A DNA stretch of 64,000 bases from Rhynchopus sp. YZ270_cl-10 (GCA_964035575.1 OZ037854.1:124001-188000); one strand, 5' to 3'. Counted from the first letter of the stretch, positions 30,885 through 41,786 are shown. The notes: generated by a model not told the origin, from the letters alone. Program-made: numbers and translations.

Positions 30885-31310
30885 CTATTTAGACAGCTTT
30901 GCAGTAAGGTATTTGCTAATCTGGTCTGACTTCCAGGTGCCTATGGACACCTTGTCGACATCCCCGTTGGCTTGCTTCATATGCAAGGTAGGTCTAGTGT
31001 TGCTGGAGTACTTCACCTTAAGCTTGGACCCAAAGCTGTCAACGCCCTCTTTCACAAAGTTCCCAAGCTCCGGAAGCCAATGCAGTTGACGCTTATCAAG
31101 CGAAAGCTGTGCAGAGACGTAGGTCAACGTACCATCGTTTCCACAACACGTCCGGCACGCATCTGCAAGCGAGGTCAGCTCGGGCTGTTCCTTCTCAATA
31201 AAGTCGCAGGTGCTGCACACAAGACTCTCCTGCACAAAAAGACGCTCGCAAAGGCTCTTCTCTGCCACCACCTCTGCCGCCACTGCGCACATCAACACTG
31301 CGAGGTGCAT
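30885..31310 (-). CDS. SEP15 (SELENOF)-like ER protein lacking the redox motif
   Basis: Single exon, 141 residues, starting at ATG 31310 with a signal peptide. SEP15 is an ER thioredoxin-fold protein that binds UDP-glucose:glycoprotein glucosyltransferase during glycoprotein quality control. The N-terminal Cys-rich UGGT-binding part is clear (CSTCDF at 32, CRTCC at 52, matching human CSSCDLL and CRGCC). So is the C-terminal fold (LKVKYSSNTRPTLHMKQANG and IGTWKSDQISKYLTAKL, matching LQIKYVRGSDPVLKLLDDNG and ILKWNTDSVEEFLSEKL). Where family members have Cys-Gly-Sec, or a Cys version, this protein has Asp-Lys-Arg (72-74). It is therefore predicted to be redox-inactive. No in-frame TGA is involved. 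A CTCCAG acceptor at 31333 lies 22 nt upstream. Confidence 0.88.
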   Translation of the reverse strand: MHLAVLMCAVAAEVVAEKSLCERLFVQESLVCSTCDFIEKEQPELTSLADACRTCCGNDGTLTYVSAQLSLDKRQLHWLPELGNFVKEGVDSFGSKLKVKYSSNTRPTLHMKQANGDVDKVSIGTWKSDQISKYLTAKLSK

Positions 31311-32544
31311 GTTATTTTCTTCTTCTTTTTTCCTGGAGAAAGGGGGGTTTAGTAAAAAAAGATTAGTATTTCATGTTGGCACTCTAGGGGACAATAGCGC
31401 AAGGCAACCTTGGATGGTATGGGAGGGTGAGGATACGCAAACCAACGTATACCTACCCAAAAAAAAACACCCAAAAAATTCATTTTCCCAACCCCCTCTC
31501 AGCAAGCGTACAACCAAACTCCCTAGGGCAAATATTGTGACAGACATTTGACACAAATGCAAAACCACGTAGAACACCAGATGCGTTGTGTCCAGGGGGA
31601 CAGTGAAAGTCTTTGTGACGGAACAAAGAAAGGTCTGAAGTACAAGCATTGTGTACTGGTAATTTGGTCGGCAAATGAGACTCGAAGAGACGCCCCTCAA
31701 CATATGCAACCAGGTCCGAGAGGAGAAGCAGGACCGGGCAAGGACAGAATCCCTAAAACTACTGGATTTGGAATAACGAACAAAGATGAAGGAAGACGAG
31801 GCGGTGGGACTGATCCAGTGGGTCATAAAAAGGAGCCGTGTCGATGACACGGTTCAGCAGAAAATAAGAAGGAAGGGAGACGGCTCCTGCCACTCCTGCT
31901 GCCAAGCCCGCTGCAAAAACTGCCTCTTCCGAAGTTTATGGCTCATCATTAGTGGGGAAACGTTTATTCTGAAATATTTTTTTCGCTCAAAAATACTTTC
32001 CTCCATAAATTTTGGAACCGACTCACAAGGACTGACAAGATCGAAGGATTCCCTTCCCCTTTCAATCATTGCTAACACTGACAGAAGCTGCCCAATCCCC
32101 ACCTCTCTACAACGTAAACCCTTTTAGGACAGAAGCCAGCAGGAACCCCTTCCCCTCACTCTGCCCGCCTAAGAGTTGATGTTCTTCCTCCTTCACCCCC
32201 TCGACCCAGAAAGTGACAGCTATCCTCCACCCACATCTACATCCACACATCCTCCGGGGGGTCCTCATACCCTGGGTAATGCTCTGCTCTCGGAAACTGC
32301 CCACACCATGCCCACCCTCTCTCTCTCTCTGCCTCGTGCGCGCAGAGCAATCCCCAATCCCAAGAGGCACAGCATGCATCGAATTTGAACACCCCCTCCC
32401 CACTCTCGTGACACCTCGAGCTCTTGTCATTCAGATCAGACCCATTATTTGCCCCCAGGAAGCCATTGCAGTGCATCCAGAGAAATGCTGGGATTTCGTC
32501 AGAAAAATAGAGAGGAAGAGAGAGAAAGAGAGAGAGAGAGAGAG

Positions 32545-32580
32545 AGCCTAAGCGGTCGTACTTACGTCACCTTGACCACC
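32545..32580 (+). repeat. Short repeat family D, 3' part
   Basis: GCCTAAGCGGTCGTACTTAC, GTCACCTTGACC after a GA simple repeat. Confidence 0.6.
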
Positions 32581-33132
32581 CTTTTCGCCACCCTCCCCTT
32601 TCCTCACATCGAAACCTACCCCTCCCGGTTTGCTGTCGCAACCCATTCCTCCCACTCAACCCTTCGCTTCGATGGTGCTGCTTCACGAGCACACACTCAC
32701 CTCTACCATCTGCTGTGGTGGCACCGTTCCTTTGATCTTGATTGAAGCAACTCTTACTGAACGAAAGGCAAGCCACCCACTACCCCATGCCTCATGCCCC
32801 CTACCCCTTACCCTACACCCACCCCACCCCACCACTGAGACATAGATACAGCAGGGCTGGGTGGAAAGCTTCGTAGCTGTTTGCATCGAATTATTCACCC
32901 AGGTAACATGGTGTGAGACTTGAGGGTGTGCCAAGCTGATACGGCCTGCTGGCAAGAGGCCTGAGGGTTTTTGTACTATGTTTAATCAACCCTAGAGGGA
33001 TATGTGGAACAGTGGAGTATTCCTCGGTGTCTTTGGTTGTGTTAAGTGGCTCATTTGATACGTTTCAAACCACAGTACATTACCCCCAACTCCACAACCA
33101 ACCCCAACAGAGCATAAAATAGTTGAAATACA

Positions 33133-33190
33133 AAGTGAAAGTTGATAGTGCAAAACGCCTCTGGAACGCAGGCACTAACATTCCGCGGTA
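33133..33190 (+). repeat. Short repeat family A, fused behind a family B start
   Basis: GTTGAAATACAAAG (family B beginning) runs straight into GAAAGTTGATAGTGCAAAAC, CGCCTCTGGAACGCAGGCAC. Confidence 0.75.
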
Positions 33191-34142
33191 CAACAGCCAG
33201 GACTGCATCCATTTCGAGGTTGGCATCTGATAGAGCCCTACCTCCCCCGCTTCCACTCATCAGATGAACGGAGATCATTGAAGAGTCATGAGTCCTTGAT
33301 GCAGGGTCCGGTTGGGAGAAAAAAGAGGCTAAAAAGAGAGACCATTCAACTTTGCTCGTTAAAACCCTTTTTCAATACAACAGAGCAATAAGAGCAACGA
33401 CCCGTACCCCACTCCCCCCACCCGATCTAAAATGGGTCAGATAGTCCCACCCAATATCTATCCCCATTCATAGGGTAATATGCACTGTGCACCCCCCAAC
33501 CCCCAGATGGTTTGCAACCATCATCCACAAGATGCTTGCACGGGTAGGCAGCACACTGCCCAGTCCCCATTGATGTACGTAAGTAAACACCCTTTTCTTG
33601 GGGAGAGGTTTAACGTAACAAGGCGTGCAGCAGGGCCACACAGAGACCACTTCATATAACGGGCTATATCCTGCAGCTGACATCAAAACCTTCACATATC
33701 ACTGTGTCTGGTGGACACTGGACCACAGAGCGCATGGAATGTGAGGGGGATGCATTTCTCTCCTTCCTCCCCACACACCCACACGCACACACATCCCATC
33801 CTATCCCCCTTTCCTCTCCTCTTCATTGCACTTCCTCTCTGCGAGGTGGCGTCAGTTCGTACTGCACGACGCAACGTATGCAATGGTACTGCTTTGTTCG
33901 TCTGGTACGGTTATGACGCTAGAGACACTTCAAGCAGGAGACAGCGCACAGAACACCCCACGTAGAGGAAAGAGATGAAAGGGAGAGAGAGAAAGGCAGG
34001 CACCACGGTACAGCATCAGATTAGTACTCAAGCTGTGCAAGACACCCTACACCATGCCGATCAATCGACTCTCCTGCTAGACGACTAGGCACCGTCGTGT
34101 TCAGACAGACTGTGAAAGAGGAAGTTGAAAGGGGGGAATAAG

Positions 34143-34230
34143 GTTGACTTAAAATACAAAGCCCTCTCGTGAACAATGTATCTTTGGTACGGTGGTGGAT
34201 ACCCCAACCATGTAGTCTTACATCCATTTT
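34143..34230 (+). repeat. Short repeat family B, long form
   Basis: GTTGACTTAAAATACAAAGC, CCTCTCGTGAACAATGTATC, TTTGGTACGGTGG, ACCATGTAGTCTTACATCCA. Confidence 0.8.
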
Positions 34231-34416
34231 TGTGGTTTACATCTGAATAAACAAAATGCAACGAAAATCAAGGTACATCTCATCCGAGACCAGCCTAGCT
34301 AAAAGCACAATAAAGGAACATAATGTACAGTAATATCCTCAGTGGTACTAATGATTAGGTCTCCAAAAAAAAGCAATGAAAGTCTTGCTAACTGAAGGAT
34401 TCATTGAAGAATATCG

Positions 34417-36789
34417 CTAGACAATGCAGAAGTGGGTAGTGAAGAAGGCTCGGGGCTGTGGCATGAGTGTATGCATACATTCTGGGTCCTCTGGCAGGTG
34501 AAAGATGTCGGAGTGGCCGTACCCTAGACTCTCGAGGTACTCAACTTTCTGTAGAGGGGGTATGTTGTATGGTGTGCCTACACAAAAGTAACCGATATAC
34601 TTTTTCGACAATAGAAAAAAAACAAAGTAATTTGATTTGAAATGCAAAGACAAGCCCAGGTCTGGACTTTAAATTGCATCTGTAGGTTTTTGTGGCACCT
34701 CCTGAAACTCTATGAAGGTACCTGAGGGTGAAAGGTTGCTGGGAATGCTTCCCCACCATGTAAGCCCTACATCCATTTCGTTGCATCTGATATGCTCTAC
34801 TAAAAAACCAACCCAAGCTCAATGTACACATTTTTATGCATCGAAATGGAAAAGGTTTGTATCATAAATGTATGTACATACATCTTTCCCTAAGAACAGC
34901 ATGATTGCTAAGGTATGCACAGGTGCGTCGCCCCACCTTTCGTAGAAGAATCCTCCAGACTGTGGGGAGAGGAGAGTGGGGATTATTTTTGATAAAATAG
35001 AAGTTAAATTATAGAATTTCAGGCACGATGATGTCACCGCAGGAGAGGGGAGGGGAGGGGAGGGGAGTGGGGGAGTTATTAGAGTGATAAGATAAATGTG
35101 AAGACACAGCAACATCTCTCATACATATACCGGGATACGGGTACTATTATGCGTAGGAATTACTCATCAACAGATATCAAATACATCTAGAGAAATATGT
35201 AAATACATCACGCCTTCGTGGACCAAATTCAAACAAAAATAAACCACGTGGATTTCCCGTTCGCGCGGGTATACGTTGTCAAAATTTTCAAATAAAAATG
35301 TGCAAATCATCGTGTTGCATACCTTATCAAGGTGCTCAAAATAGGAGAGATAGTCGGCAGAACGGAAAAATTCTAGCGAGCCAATTTCAAAATTCGACCA
35401 GAAGTGGCACCCCGTGTACTTCTTCCCTTGGCCCATGTATGCACGCTCCGGCCACTGCGGGGTGATATTCTTGAGCTTCGTGAATTCTGACACAGTCTTC
35501 CACAATGTCTTTATCGTGAGCATATGCTCGTCTAACGCGATGTTGAAGGCGTATTGCTTGCCTTTTTCTTGCATTAGAACGATTGGATCGTAGACAATTG
35601 GGCAGTAGTAGAACACATCGTCGTCCACCCGCCAGAAGTATTCGTACTGTGCCATCGCCGGCTCACGGAAGAAAAACCCTGAATTCCACCTGCACATCAA
35701 CCGATAGGACAGTGAGTCCATGTACGGCACCACCGCATGCTTGCGCAGACCCTTCTTCAACCTCCCCTGGTCAATCCAATCCGGTACCTTCCAGTTCCCT
35801 TCACTAATCACATGAAATGTCACCCCAGTGGAGCACGCACCACTCACATTCTCTTTAAAACTCTCCGAAAAGGCCTGGTCATTGAACACTGCATACGGAT
35901 ACTGCAGCTGTTTGTTGATGTGCTCCTCAAATTTCACCAAGGTGTTCACCAGGCGCCTCGCTCTCGACTCCATCGAAAGGACTAAATAGACTGCATTTGG
36001 CTTTTTGCCTTGGTAGCCTCCGCCTTGGCGGGGCCAGCCGTAGTGTTGGTTCAGCTCCTTAGCGGTGGGATAGCGTAGGGGGCGTGCAGAGGAGGCGCGG
36101 AGAAGCGTTTCGTGTTCGATGTCGTCTGCATCTAGTTCGTATAGATCTCGGGTGGTTTGGACACGACGGATGGTTTTGTCAACGATGCCTTCAATTAACG
36201 GTCCTTCCCTCGGCTCCACAAAAACCCCATAATGAAAAACCCTAAGATACGAACCCAGAGACGCCGCAGGATCGCGTAGAACATTCGCGCAGAGCGCCAT
36301 GCAGGTCATGTTTAGTGCTCCGGGTTCACAAAATCGGTGGACAGTGTAGTTGTATTGACAGTGGCAAATCCCGGCTTTGTTCGCAGTGATGTCCGCATCG
36401 CAGTGGAGGAGATCCCCGATGGGGGGGCCTGAGGCGGAGCAGAATTCATGACGTTGGTAGCCTAGGCAGGATTCGATGTGGTCTCGTTCTTGCGCAGAGC
36501 GTTCTCGTGTTAGGGTGGCGACAATGGATTCATAGTCGGTTCGTTTAGAGCCAACTAAAGGTGCGTACTGCACCCTTTCGTACACAACATACAACAAACA
36601 GAGAATGAGCAGAGGAAGCAAATAGAAGGTCCCTGTAGTAACAATACTTGGCAACGTTGCGGCAAACCCGGTAGGGCTGTGCACGCTCCGTGTAGTCCGC
36701 CGTGGCTTCCCTGATGCGGCTGCACCATGTGACTGTATACTCGAAGAGCGTGGGAAACCCCCAATAGGGGTCACCCCACGACTCGGCAT
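34417..36789 (-). CDS. GT15 (KRE2/MNT1-like) alpha-1,2-mannosyltransferase
   Basis: Three exons (36789-35323, 34959-34882, 34548-34417), all phase 0, give 558 residues. A short cytosolic N-terminus is followed by one membrane segment at about 49-70, the type II layout of Golgi glycosyltransferases. The catalytic part matches family GT15: NAVYLVLSM, YPYAVFNDQAF, PDWIDQGR, SYRLMCRWNSGFFFREP, YEYFWRVDDDVFYYCPIVYD and CHFWSNFEIGSLEFFRS. Exon 2 then encodes GGFFYERWGDAPVHTLA, the family's next landmark, and exon 3 the closing LGYGHSDIFHLPED, so the small exons are needed for a complete enzyme. GT15 enzymes add mannose from GDP-Man to glycans in the Golgi. Introns begin GTATGC and GTATGT. Intron 2 (333 nt) carries family B sequence and intron 1 family H. 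Confidence 0.93.
34628..34795 (+). repeat. Short repeat family B, interrupted, in GT15 intron 2
   Basis: A 5' block (GATTTGAAATGCAAAG) and a 3' block (ACCATGTAAGCCCTACATCC, ATCTGATATGC) are separated by unrelated sequence. Confidence 0.65.
34981..35021 (+). repeat. Short repeat family H (copy 2, in GT15 intron 1)
   Basis: GATTATTTTTGATAAAATAG, AAGTTAAATTATAGAATTTC. Confidence 0.75.
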
Positions 36790-36982
36790 CGTGTGGTGTG
36801 GTGTGTGTGTGGTTGTGCACACCACTCCTTTGTTTTGGTGATAGGGGGGAGCGTTGGAGAGAGAGGCTAGGTTTAAAAAAATACCCTTTTTTTTTTTGGA
36901 CTAAAAACTGAAGGAGAAAATACTGGAAAGATGAAATATACCATATCTAAGGGGGGGGGAAATACTCTAAAATGTATCCCTA

Positions 36983-37024
36983 TCAAGGTAGTTGATGCAG
37001 GCATCTCTCGAATTGTACGATAAT
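36983..37024 (+). repeat. Short repeat family C, short form
   Basis: GGTAGTTGATGCAGGCATCT, then CGAATTGTACGAT. Confidence 0.55.
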
Positions 37025-37042
37025 ATAAAAAAAACAGAAACC

Positions 37043-39154
37043 TCACCCAAAAAACAATGATGTAGAATTCGCTGAAGGAAACGGAAGAGAGAGGTTCAGC
37101 GCCCCCCCTGATGGGGCTGGGCAATCGTAGGTCTCCCCTGGGCTTCTTGGTTGCAGATAGCATTCAGCAATGACTGCAGGCAGCGCAAAAGGGGGTTTGT
37201 GTGAGAGTGATGCCACCCACTTTGGGTCCAACTGCTTTGAGGTTGAGGTGGTGGTGAAGCCATTTCGTTCGGTGGTGCTGATGGTATCGTCTTCGAGGGG
37301 TGGCAGGGTTGTGTACCGTCTGCTCCCTTTTGCCACTGTTGTCACATCCTCCGCTGGATGCAGAAGCTGTTGCCTGCTGTACTCTGCAGGGTGCTGTGCT
37401 TTATACTCATCCACCTCAAATCGCTCCGCAGCCACCCTTTCTGCCTCTCCACTCAGTCGCGCCGCCCTCTCTCCACTCGGTTTCGACCAAGACGACGTAG
37501 ACCCCCCAACACTCTTCCCCGCAAGCGCCATCATCCCCTTCGGGTCCCTCACCTCCAGATCCAACCCAATCAACTCCCTCCCCTTCCTATCACGCTTCTT
37601 TACTGCTTGCTTTTCGTTGATCTCAATAATTTCTACTCCTTGCGGGGAGATTGGACTCGATTCCCTTGACACATTGGTAGGAGAAGATGATGTGGATGGA
37701 ATAACTTCGTTATGAATTTCTGTTGGGCTTGGCACAACCTTGGGTGGGAGATTCTGTGGAGGATTCTGTGGAATATTCTGTGGTGGAACGGACGCCGTGG
37801 GGGTAGGTATAAAGGGCTCTCGTGGAGAGGGTGCAGGCTCCCGCAGGATTTCCTCTGCCAGAGGTGTCTTGTGAGGAAAGGACTTTCCCAAAAACCGCTC
37901 AGCAGGCCACATCCACACCGCCCCGGTCTTTCCTATGCACGCAAGACGATACGCCTCGATCCCTTCCCCTTGAGTGACCTTCGCAAACAGAGCGCCCTGC
38001 AACGGCACCCCCGTGGAGAATGCACTCAACGGCAGAAAGCTTTTTTTTGAAAAGACGGTCACCACACCACGCTTGCTTCCAACCACGTAGATATCATGAA
38101 CTGCAGTGTTTCCCGCATCCTCTACACTATGCACAGAAACCACCGCATCGTCAAGAGACCCTGTCATTGTAGGTAGAAGATGTACCAAGCTTCCTGTGTC
38201 AGAGAAGAATGATAAGGCGCCATGTGCATTGCCTGTTGCGAAGCAGGATTCTTTCTTCGCTCCAACAGTACCCACTGAAGAAAGAGAAGCTATTGCACCA
38301 GCCTCGCACATTAAGGTGTGAAGAAGCGCTCCGGTCGTCAGCTCGGTCACATTAACGACACCGTCTGATGATCCAGAGACTAAATGAATTCCTTTCGAAA
38401 TAAACTCTAATGCACACACTTCATCTGAATGAAGTGAAGGCACCTGCAGGGTCGCCTCCAAAGGGCGCAACAATGCTTTGTCCCGCTGCGACCATACTAA
38501 AATCGACCCACCTTGATCCCCAACTGCAACGTGGTTGGAACTGCAGCGGATAGAGGTGATGGTGCGCGACGCCTTCCCTAGAACAAACATATCATAGTCG
38601 TTGAGATCTGGTTCGTGCACCCATCCTGTATGATAGAGATTACGCCCGCCAAAGAGAGAAAAGAACGCACAGCAATCCTCCTGGTGAAAGGCGAGGCACT
38701 GTACGAAACAGTGCTGTTCCGAGCGGAGGTAGAATACTAGGCTTTGTAGACGTTCTGTTTCTGTTGTATTGGGGTTGACGTTAGTTATGCTGTTTTGTGC
38801 ATTTTGTGGGTTGGTTGTGAAGGAGGCCACAGCCTCTCGCAGGACATCACCCATGGACTGCAAAGGAGTGGCATGTGAAACCACAGCAAACAAACGAAAT
38901 GTCGAATCTGACAAATTAATATGTCTTATAAACCCTAAGGAGTCGCTCACAGCAACGTGTGTCGTGCCTTCGATCTGCACCTCCCCAAGTGCTGTCAAGT
39001 AAAACACCTCAGACCCCCTCGCCCCATCACTCAACTCCAAAACCCTCAAATAATCAGTAAAAATATCGCAAGTATCCGGGGCCCCTTGAAGAATCTCTTT
39101 AACAAAGAAAGCCTCGCTAGTGGCGTCCTGCATGTTCCAGGAGGGGGTATCCAT
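37043..39154 (-). CDS. WD40-type beta-propeller protein with disordered tail
   Basis: Single exon, 703 residues from the first ATG (39154; the upstream open frame lacks ATG). Residues ~150-450 contain WD40-like blades: TSIRCSSNHVAVGDQGGSIL, VCALEFISKGIHLVSGSSDG, CFATGNAHGALSFFSDTG and a VVTVFSKK strand. The GSSDG-type loops are clear, but canonical WD dipeptides are mostly replaced. The tail is Pro/Ser/Arg-rich with PPQNIPQNPPQNLPPK and a charged helix (RAARLSGEAERVAAERFEVDEYKAQ). A protein-interaction scaffold is inferred; the pathway is unknown. The last codon and stop overlap a GTGAGG that could be a 5' splice site, but no convincing following exon was seen. Only 253 nt separate its stop from the GT15 start. 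Confidence 0.85.
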   Translation of the reverse strand: MDTPSWNMQDATSEAFFVKEILQGAPDTCDIFTDYLRVLELSDGARGSEVFYLTALGEVQIEGTTHVAVSDSLGFIRHINLSDSTFRLFAVVSHATPLQSMGDVLREAVASFTTNPQNAQNSITNVNPNTTETERLQSLVFYLRSEQHCFVQCLAFHQEDCCAFFSLFGGRNLYHTGWVHEPDLNDYDMFVLGKASRTITSIRCSSNHVAVGDQGGSILVWSQRDKALLRPLEATLQVPSLHSDEVCALEFISKGIHLVSGSSDGVVNVTELTTGALLHTLMCEAGAIASLSSVGTVGAKKESCFATGNAHGALSFFSDTGSLVHLLPTMTGSLDDAVVSVHSVEDAGNTAVHDIYVVGSKRGVVTVFSKKSFLPLSAFSTGVPLQGALFAKVTQGEGIEAYRLACIGKTGAVWMWPAERFLGKSFPHKTPLAEEILREPAPSPREPFIPTPTASVPPQNIPQNPPQNLPPKVVPSPTEIHNEVIPSTSSSPTNVSRESSPISPQGVEIIEINEKQAVKKRDRKGRELIGLDLEVRDPKGMMALAGKSVGGSTSSWSKPSGERAARLSGEAERVAAERFEVDEYKAQHPAEYSRQQLLHPAEDVTTVAKGSRRYTTLPPLEDDTISTTERNGFTTTSTSKQLDPKWVASLSHKPPFALPAVIAECYLQPRSPGETYDCPAPSGGALNLSLPFPSANSTSLFFG

Positions 39155-39773
39155 GTGGAGAGAAAAGAGAGAAAAAACGAAGAGAAACGTTGGTGAATCT
39201 AAACCTTTGTGTTGTTTATTCCGCAAAAAAATATGAAAGATTTGGCTGAAGTAAAAGCCTCTTTGTGTTCAGGTACACAATATTTTTTGTGTGTGTTGTG
39301 TGAGGGGGAATATTTTTCTTTTGCGTGGTGGGTGTTAAGAAACACTCTCCTGAAGTGGTGGTTAGTGGTTTGTGGGTGTAGAAAAATCAAAAAAAAAGGG
39401 AGAACAGTTTTCAAAATCAAAGTTTGGGGTGATGGGGGTGGTTTCTTTTGTGATATGTATGTGGGGCCAGAGAAGCGGGAAGAGAGAGAGAGAGAGAGGA
39501 AGAGACCAACAAAGAGGGGAACAAACATTTTCAAAGACAAAAGGGTGAAACCTCCACGACGAAGTAAACGGCTTGCCTTGTGGTTTTTTTTAAAACTTTG
39601 TGATTTCACCCTTAGAAGGCTTATTATTGAAGTAACGATTTGGTTTTCCAAACCCCGTACCTGTAGGTTTGAATCACCTTGCGTGTGGCAGGGGGGTGGG
39701 GGGGGGGGAATACACGGTTCACAAAGCACCATGGGTGCACGTTTTGTGTTGTTTGATTGTACATAAAAAAAAT

Positions 39774-39840
39774 TGACGTAAAAGACAACAACCCGCTCGT
39801 AACAGTGTACCTTTGGTACAATGACCGGGTTGTATCGGAG
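39774..39840 (+). repeat. Short repeat family B
   Basis: GACAACAACCCGCTCGTAAC, AGTGTACCTTTGGTACA, which includes a small GTAC/GTAC hairpin. Confidence 0.7.
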
Positions 39841-39849
39841 TAGAAAAAA

Positions 39850-39925
39850 AATGTGGCTTCAAATACAAAAACCTTGGAATAGTGTACCTCTAACCCAAAC
39901 ACTCCGGGGGAGTAGGCCTGCAACC
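39850..39925 (+). repeat. Short repeat family B, second copy close by
   Basis: TGGCTTCAAATACAAAAACC, AGTGTACCTCTAAC, then ACTCCGGGGGAGT hairpin and GGCCTGCAACC. Confidence 0.65.
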
Positions 39926-39935
39926 ACGCGCAAGA

Positions 39936-40010
39936 GATGGTGGTTATTAATGCAGGCACACCTCCCACTGATTCACGTATGATGTCAGCCATCTGGATGA
40001 AAAGCACAAA
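39936..40010 (+). repeat. Short repeat family C
   Basis: ATGGTGGTTATTAATGCAGG, CTGATTCACGTATGATGTCA, GCCATCTGGATGAAAAGC. Confidence 0.75.
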
Positions 40011-40380
40011 AAAAAAAAGAGAGAAAAATTCACAGAAGCTAGGAGTTACGGAGATACGGCGATATGAGAACTTGAAGATGTTTTCATTTTGTACACAATA
40101 TCTTAAGCGCCCGCTCCCAAAAATGTCTTTTTTGTGACAAAAAAAATCGTTGAAAATATGTGTAGTTTGCCACCTTCTGCCACTCACCGTTCCCTCTAAA
40201 GTCATTCGTTGTGCTGCTAAATTAGCATGTCTTTGCAAATAGTACTATATAGTTCATTGGCAAATAAAAAAGGGCTTTCAAAAGAGAATATAACGCACTA
40301 CTCTAACGAGTTAGGTTGCTTACGGCAACACAGTGTCATCCCTTAAAGAGTTGTGTCGATATTTTGAGACCAAAAAAAAA

Positions 40381-40448
40381 GTGAAGTTGAGAGTACAAAC
40401 AACCCTAGGACGGTCCGTGGGGGGTTATCGAACCCCAGAGTGTTGCCA
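40381..40448 (+). repeat. Short repeat family A, long form
   Basis: GTGAAGTTGAGAGTACAAAC, then GGGGTTATCGAACCCCAGAG and TGTTGCC, as at 16919. Confidence 0.8.
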
Positions 40449-40536
40449 CGTTGGGAAGTTGCTGAACAGGGAAACTGTACGCAGTCACACAGTCATTTTC
40501 CCTCCCCTCCCAAGAAGAAAAAAAAAATAATGAGGG

Positions 40537-40590
40537 AAAAGTTTAAAAGGAATGAACCTATAGCCTCTCGTTACTTCGTCACCTTGATCG
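40537..40590 (+). repeat. Short repeat family D
   Basis: AAAAGTTTAAAAGGAATGAA, CCTATAGCCTCTCGTTACTT, CGTCACCTTGATCG. Confidence 0.75.
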
Positions 40591-41083
40591 CAAATACTAT
40601 CGCATAGCATCAGCTATACGTATTTTGCACAACGGGGCTGTCAGAACAATCAATTCCCTCGAAATAGTTTTTTAAAAAAATGTGATATTTGATAGGTTCA
40701 TTTGAAAAAATAAAAAAAGGTGTTGGCGCTTGGAATGAGGGAGAAGAGGGGAGGGAGGGGGAAAGAGAAAAGAAATCGTGCGTAGTACTGTACATAGGAA
40801 ACAAATCAAGAGAACACTTTCCTTCTCTCTACCTTTCTGGCTTTTTTTCCCTTTTTTTTGAAAAAAAAAAGTTACCCTTCCTTTTAGGGAACGGAGCATG
40901 TAAGGGTCCTGAAATCTCCAAGAAAAAGGAGTCGGCGGGCTAAAAAGGAAATTGCCTTCCTAAATAATAAAATGTCCACGCACAACTGGCAAAAAGGGGA
41001 GGTGTCGTCACCCACCTATATCATCATTGCTTACCTTTAGGTACGCTCCAATACTGTTGCCCCGTCATTTCCCTTGGGGAAAA

Positions 41084-41140
41084 AAAATGTGTCTTGAAAT
41101 ACAACAACCCTCTCGTAACAGTGCACTTCTAAATACCCGA
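41084..41140 (+). repeat. Short repeat family B
   Basis: TGTCTTGAAATACAACAACC, CTCTCGTAACAGTGCACTTC. Confidence 0.75.
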
Positions 41141-41366
41141 CCCAGCACAGTTTGAGCAAAACAAAATCACCCTTTTTTTTTTGAAAGAATCGGTATTTTA
41201 CATCACGATAGATTAGAAGAAGAAAATACACTTTCACCCCCACCCCAAACCCTATACGTTGCGTTGGTTATGCTTCACACAGGGGGGAAAACCGATCACC
41301 CTTTTCCCCCCAGGCCTCAGCCTAACTGGGGGGTAGGCAGGCCAACACGGATTAGGGGTGGTGGGT

Positions 41367-41786
41367 CCCCCCCCCCCCCCCTCTGTACACGGTTGTACAG
41401 GGGCTGGGCCGAAGAAAAATTTTTCCAACCAATTTTTGCCCACAAAAAATCGAAAAAAAAAATTTTTTTTTTCGATTCTCCTGTGTCTGTGCGTGCTGTG
41501 ATGGGGTCATTTCGCGCTCAGAAATGAGTATTTTTGACCCAAAATACATGTGTCAGTTTTGGACTGAAAATTTCAAAAATCGTGTAAAAACTGACACATG
41601 TATTTTGGGTCAAAAATACTCATTTCTGAGCGCGAAATGACCCCATCACAGCACGCACAGACACAGGAGAATCGAAAAAAAAAATTTTTTTTTCGATTTT
41701 TTGTGGGCAAAAATTGGTCGGAAAAATTTTTCTTCGGCCCACCCCCTGTGTAACTGTGTGCAGAGGTGGGGGGGGGGGGGGGGGGG
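41367..41786. repeat. Large fold-back (inverted repeat with ~195-bp arms, 26-bp spacer)
   Basis: Arms at about 41367-41560 and 41587-41786 are near-identical reverse complements, broken by only a handful of differences. Each arm contains AAAATCGAAAAAAAAAATTT-type runs, CTGTGTCTGTGCGTGCTGTG and a terminal poly-C or poly-G run. The spacer begins GGACTGAAAATTTC. No coding sequence and no clear target duplication. A fold-back transposon or MITE pair is likely. Confidence 0.9.

Larger units (their letters stand above)
31311..34416. other. Long intergenic region (3.1 kb) with short repeats
   Basis: No gene on either strand. Seen: a perfect hairpin CCGTGTCGATGACACGG at about 31833-31849; GA and CT simple repeats near 32310 and 32520; families D (32545), A (33133) and B (34143); and a possible reversed family E copy at about 33013-33047. 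Scattered frames up to 159 codons have no recognisable protein character. Confidence 0.6.

Noticed and set aside
30885-31310. Selenocysteine (TGA recoding) in the SEP15-like gene
   Set aside because: No in-frame TGA is present; the site encodes Asp-Lys-Arg.
33051-34653. Small minus-strand frames between SEP15-like and GT15 genes
   Set aside because: They translate family A and B repeats; only the 34417-34548 part is a real exon (of GT15).
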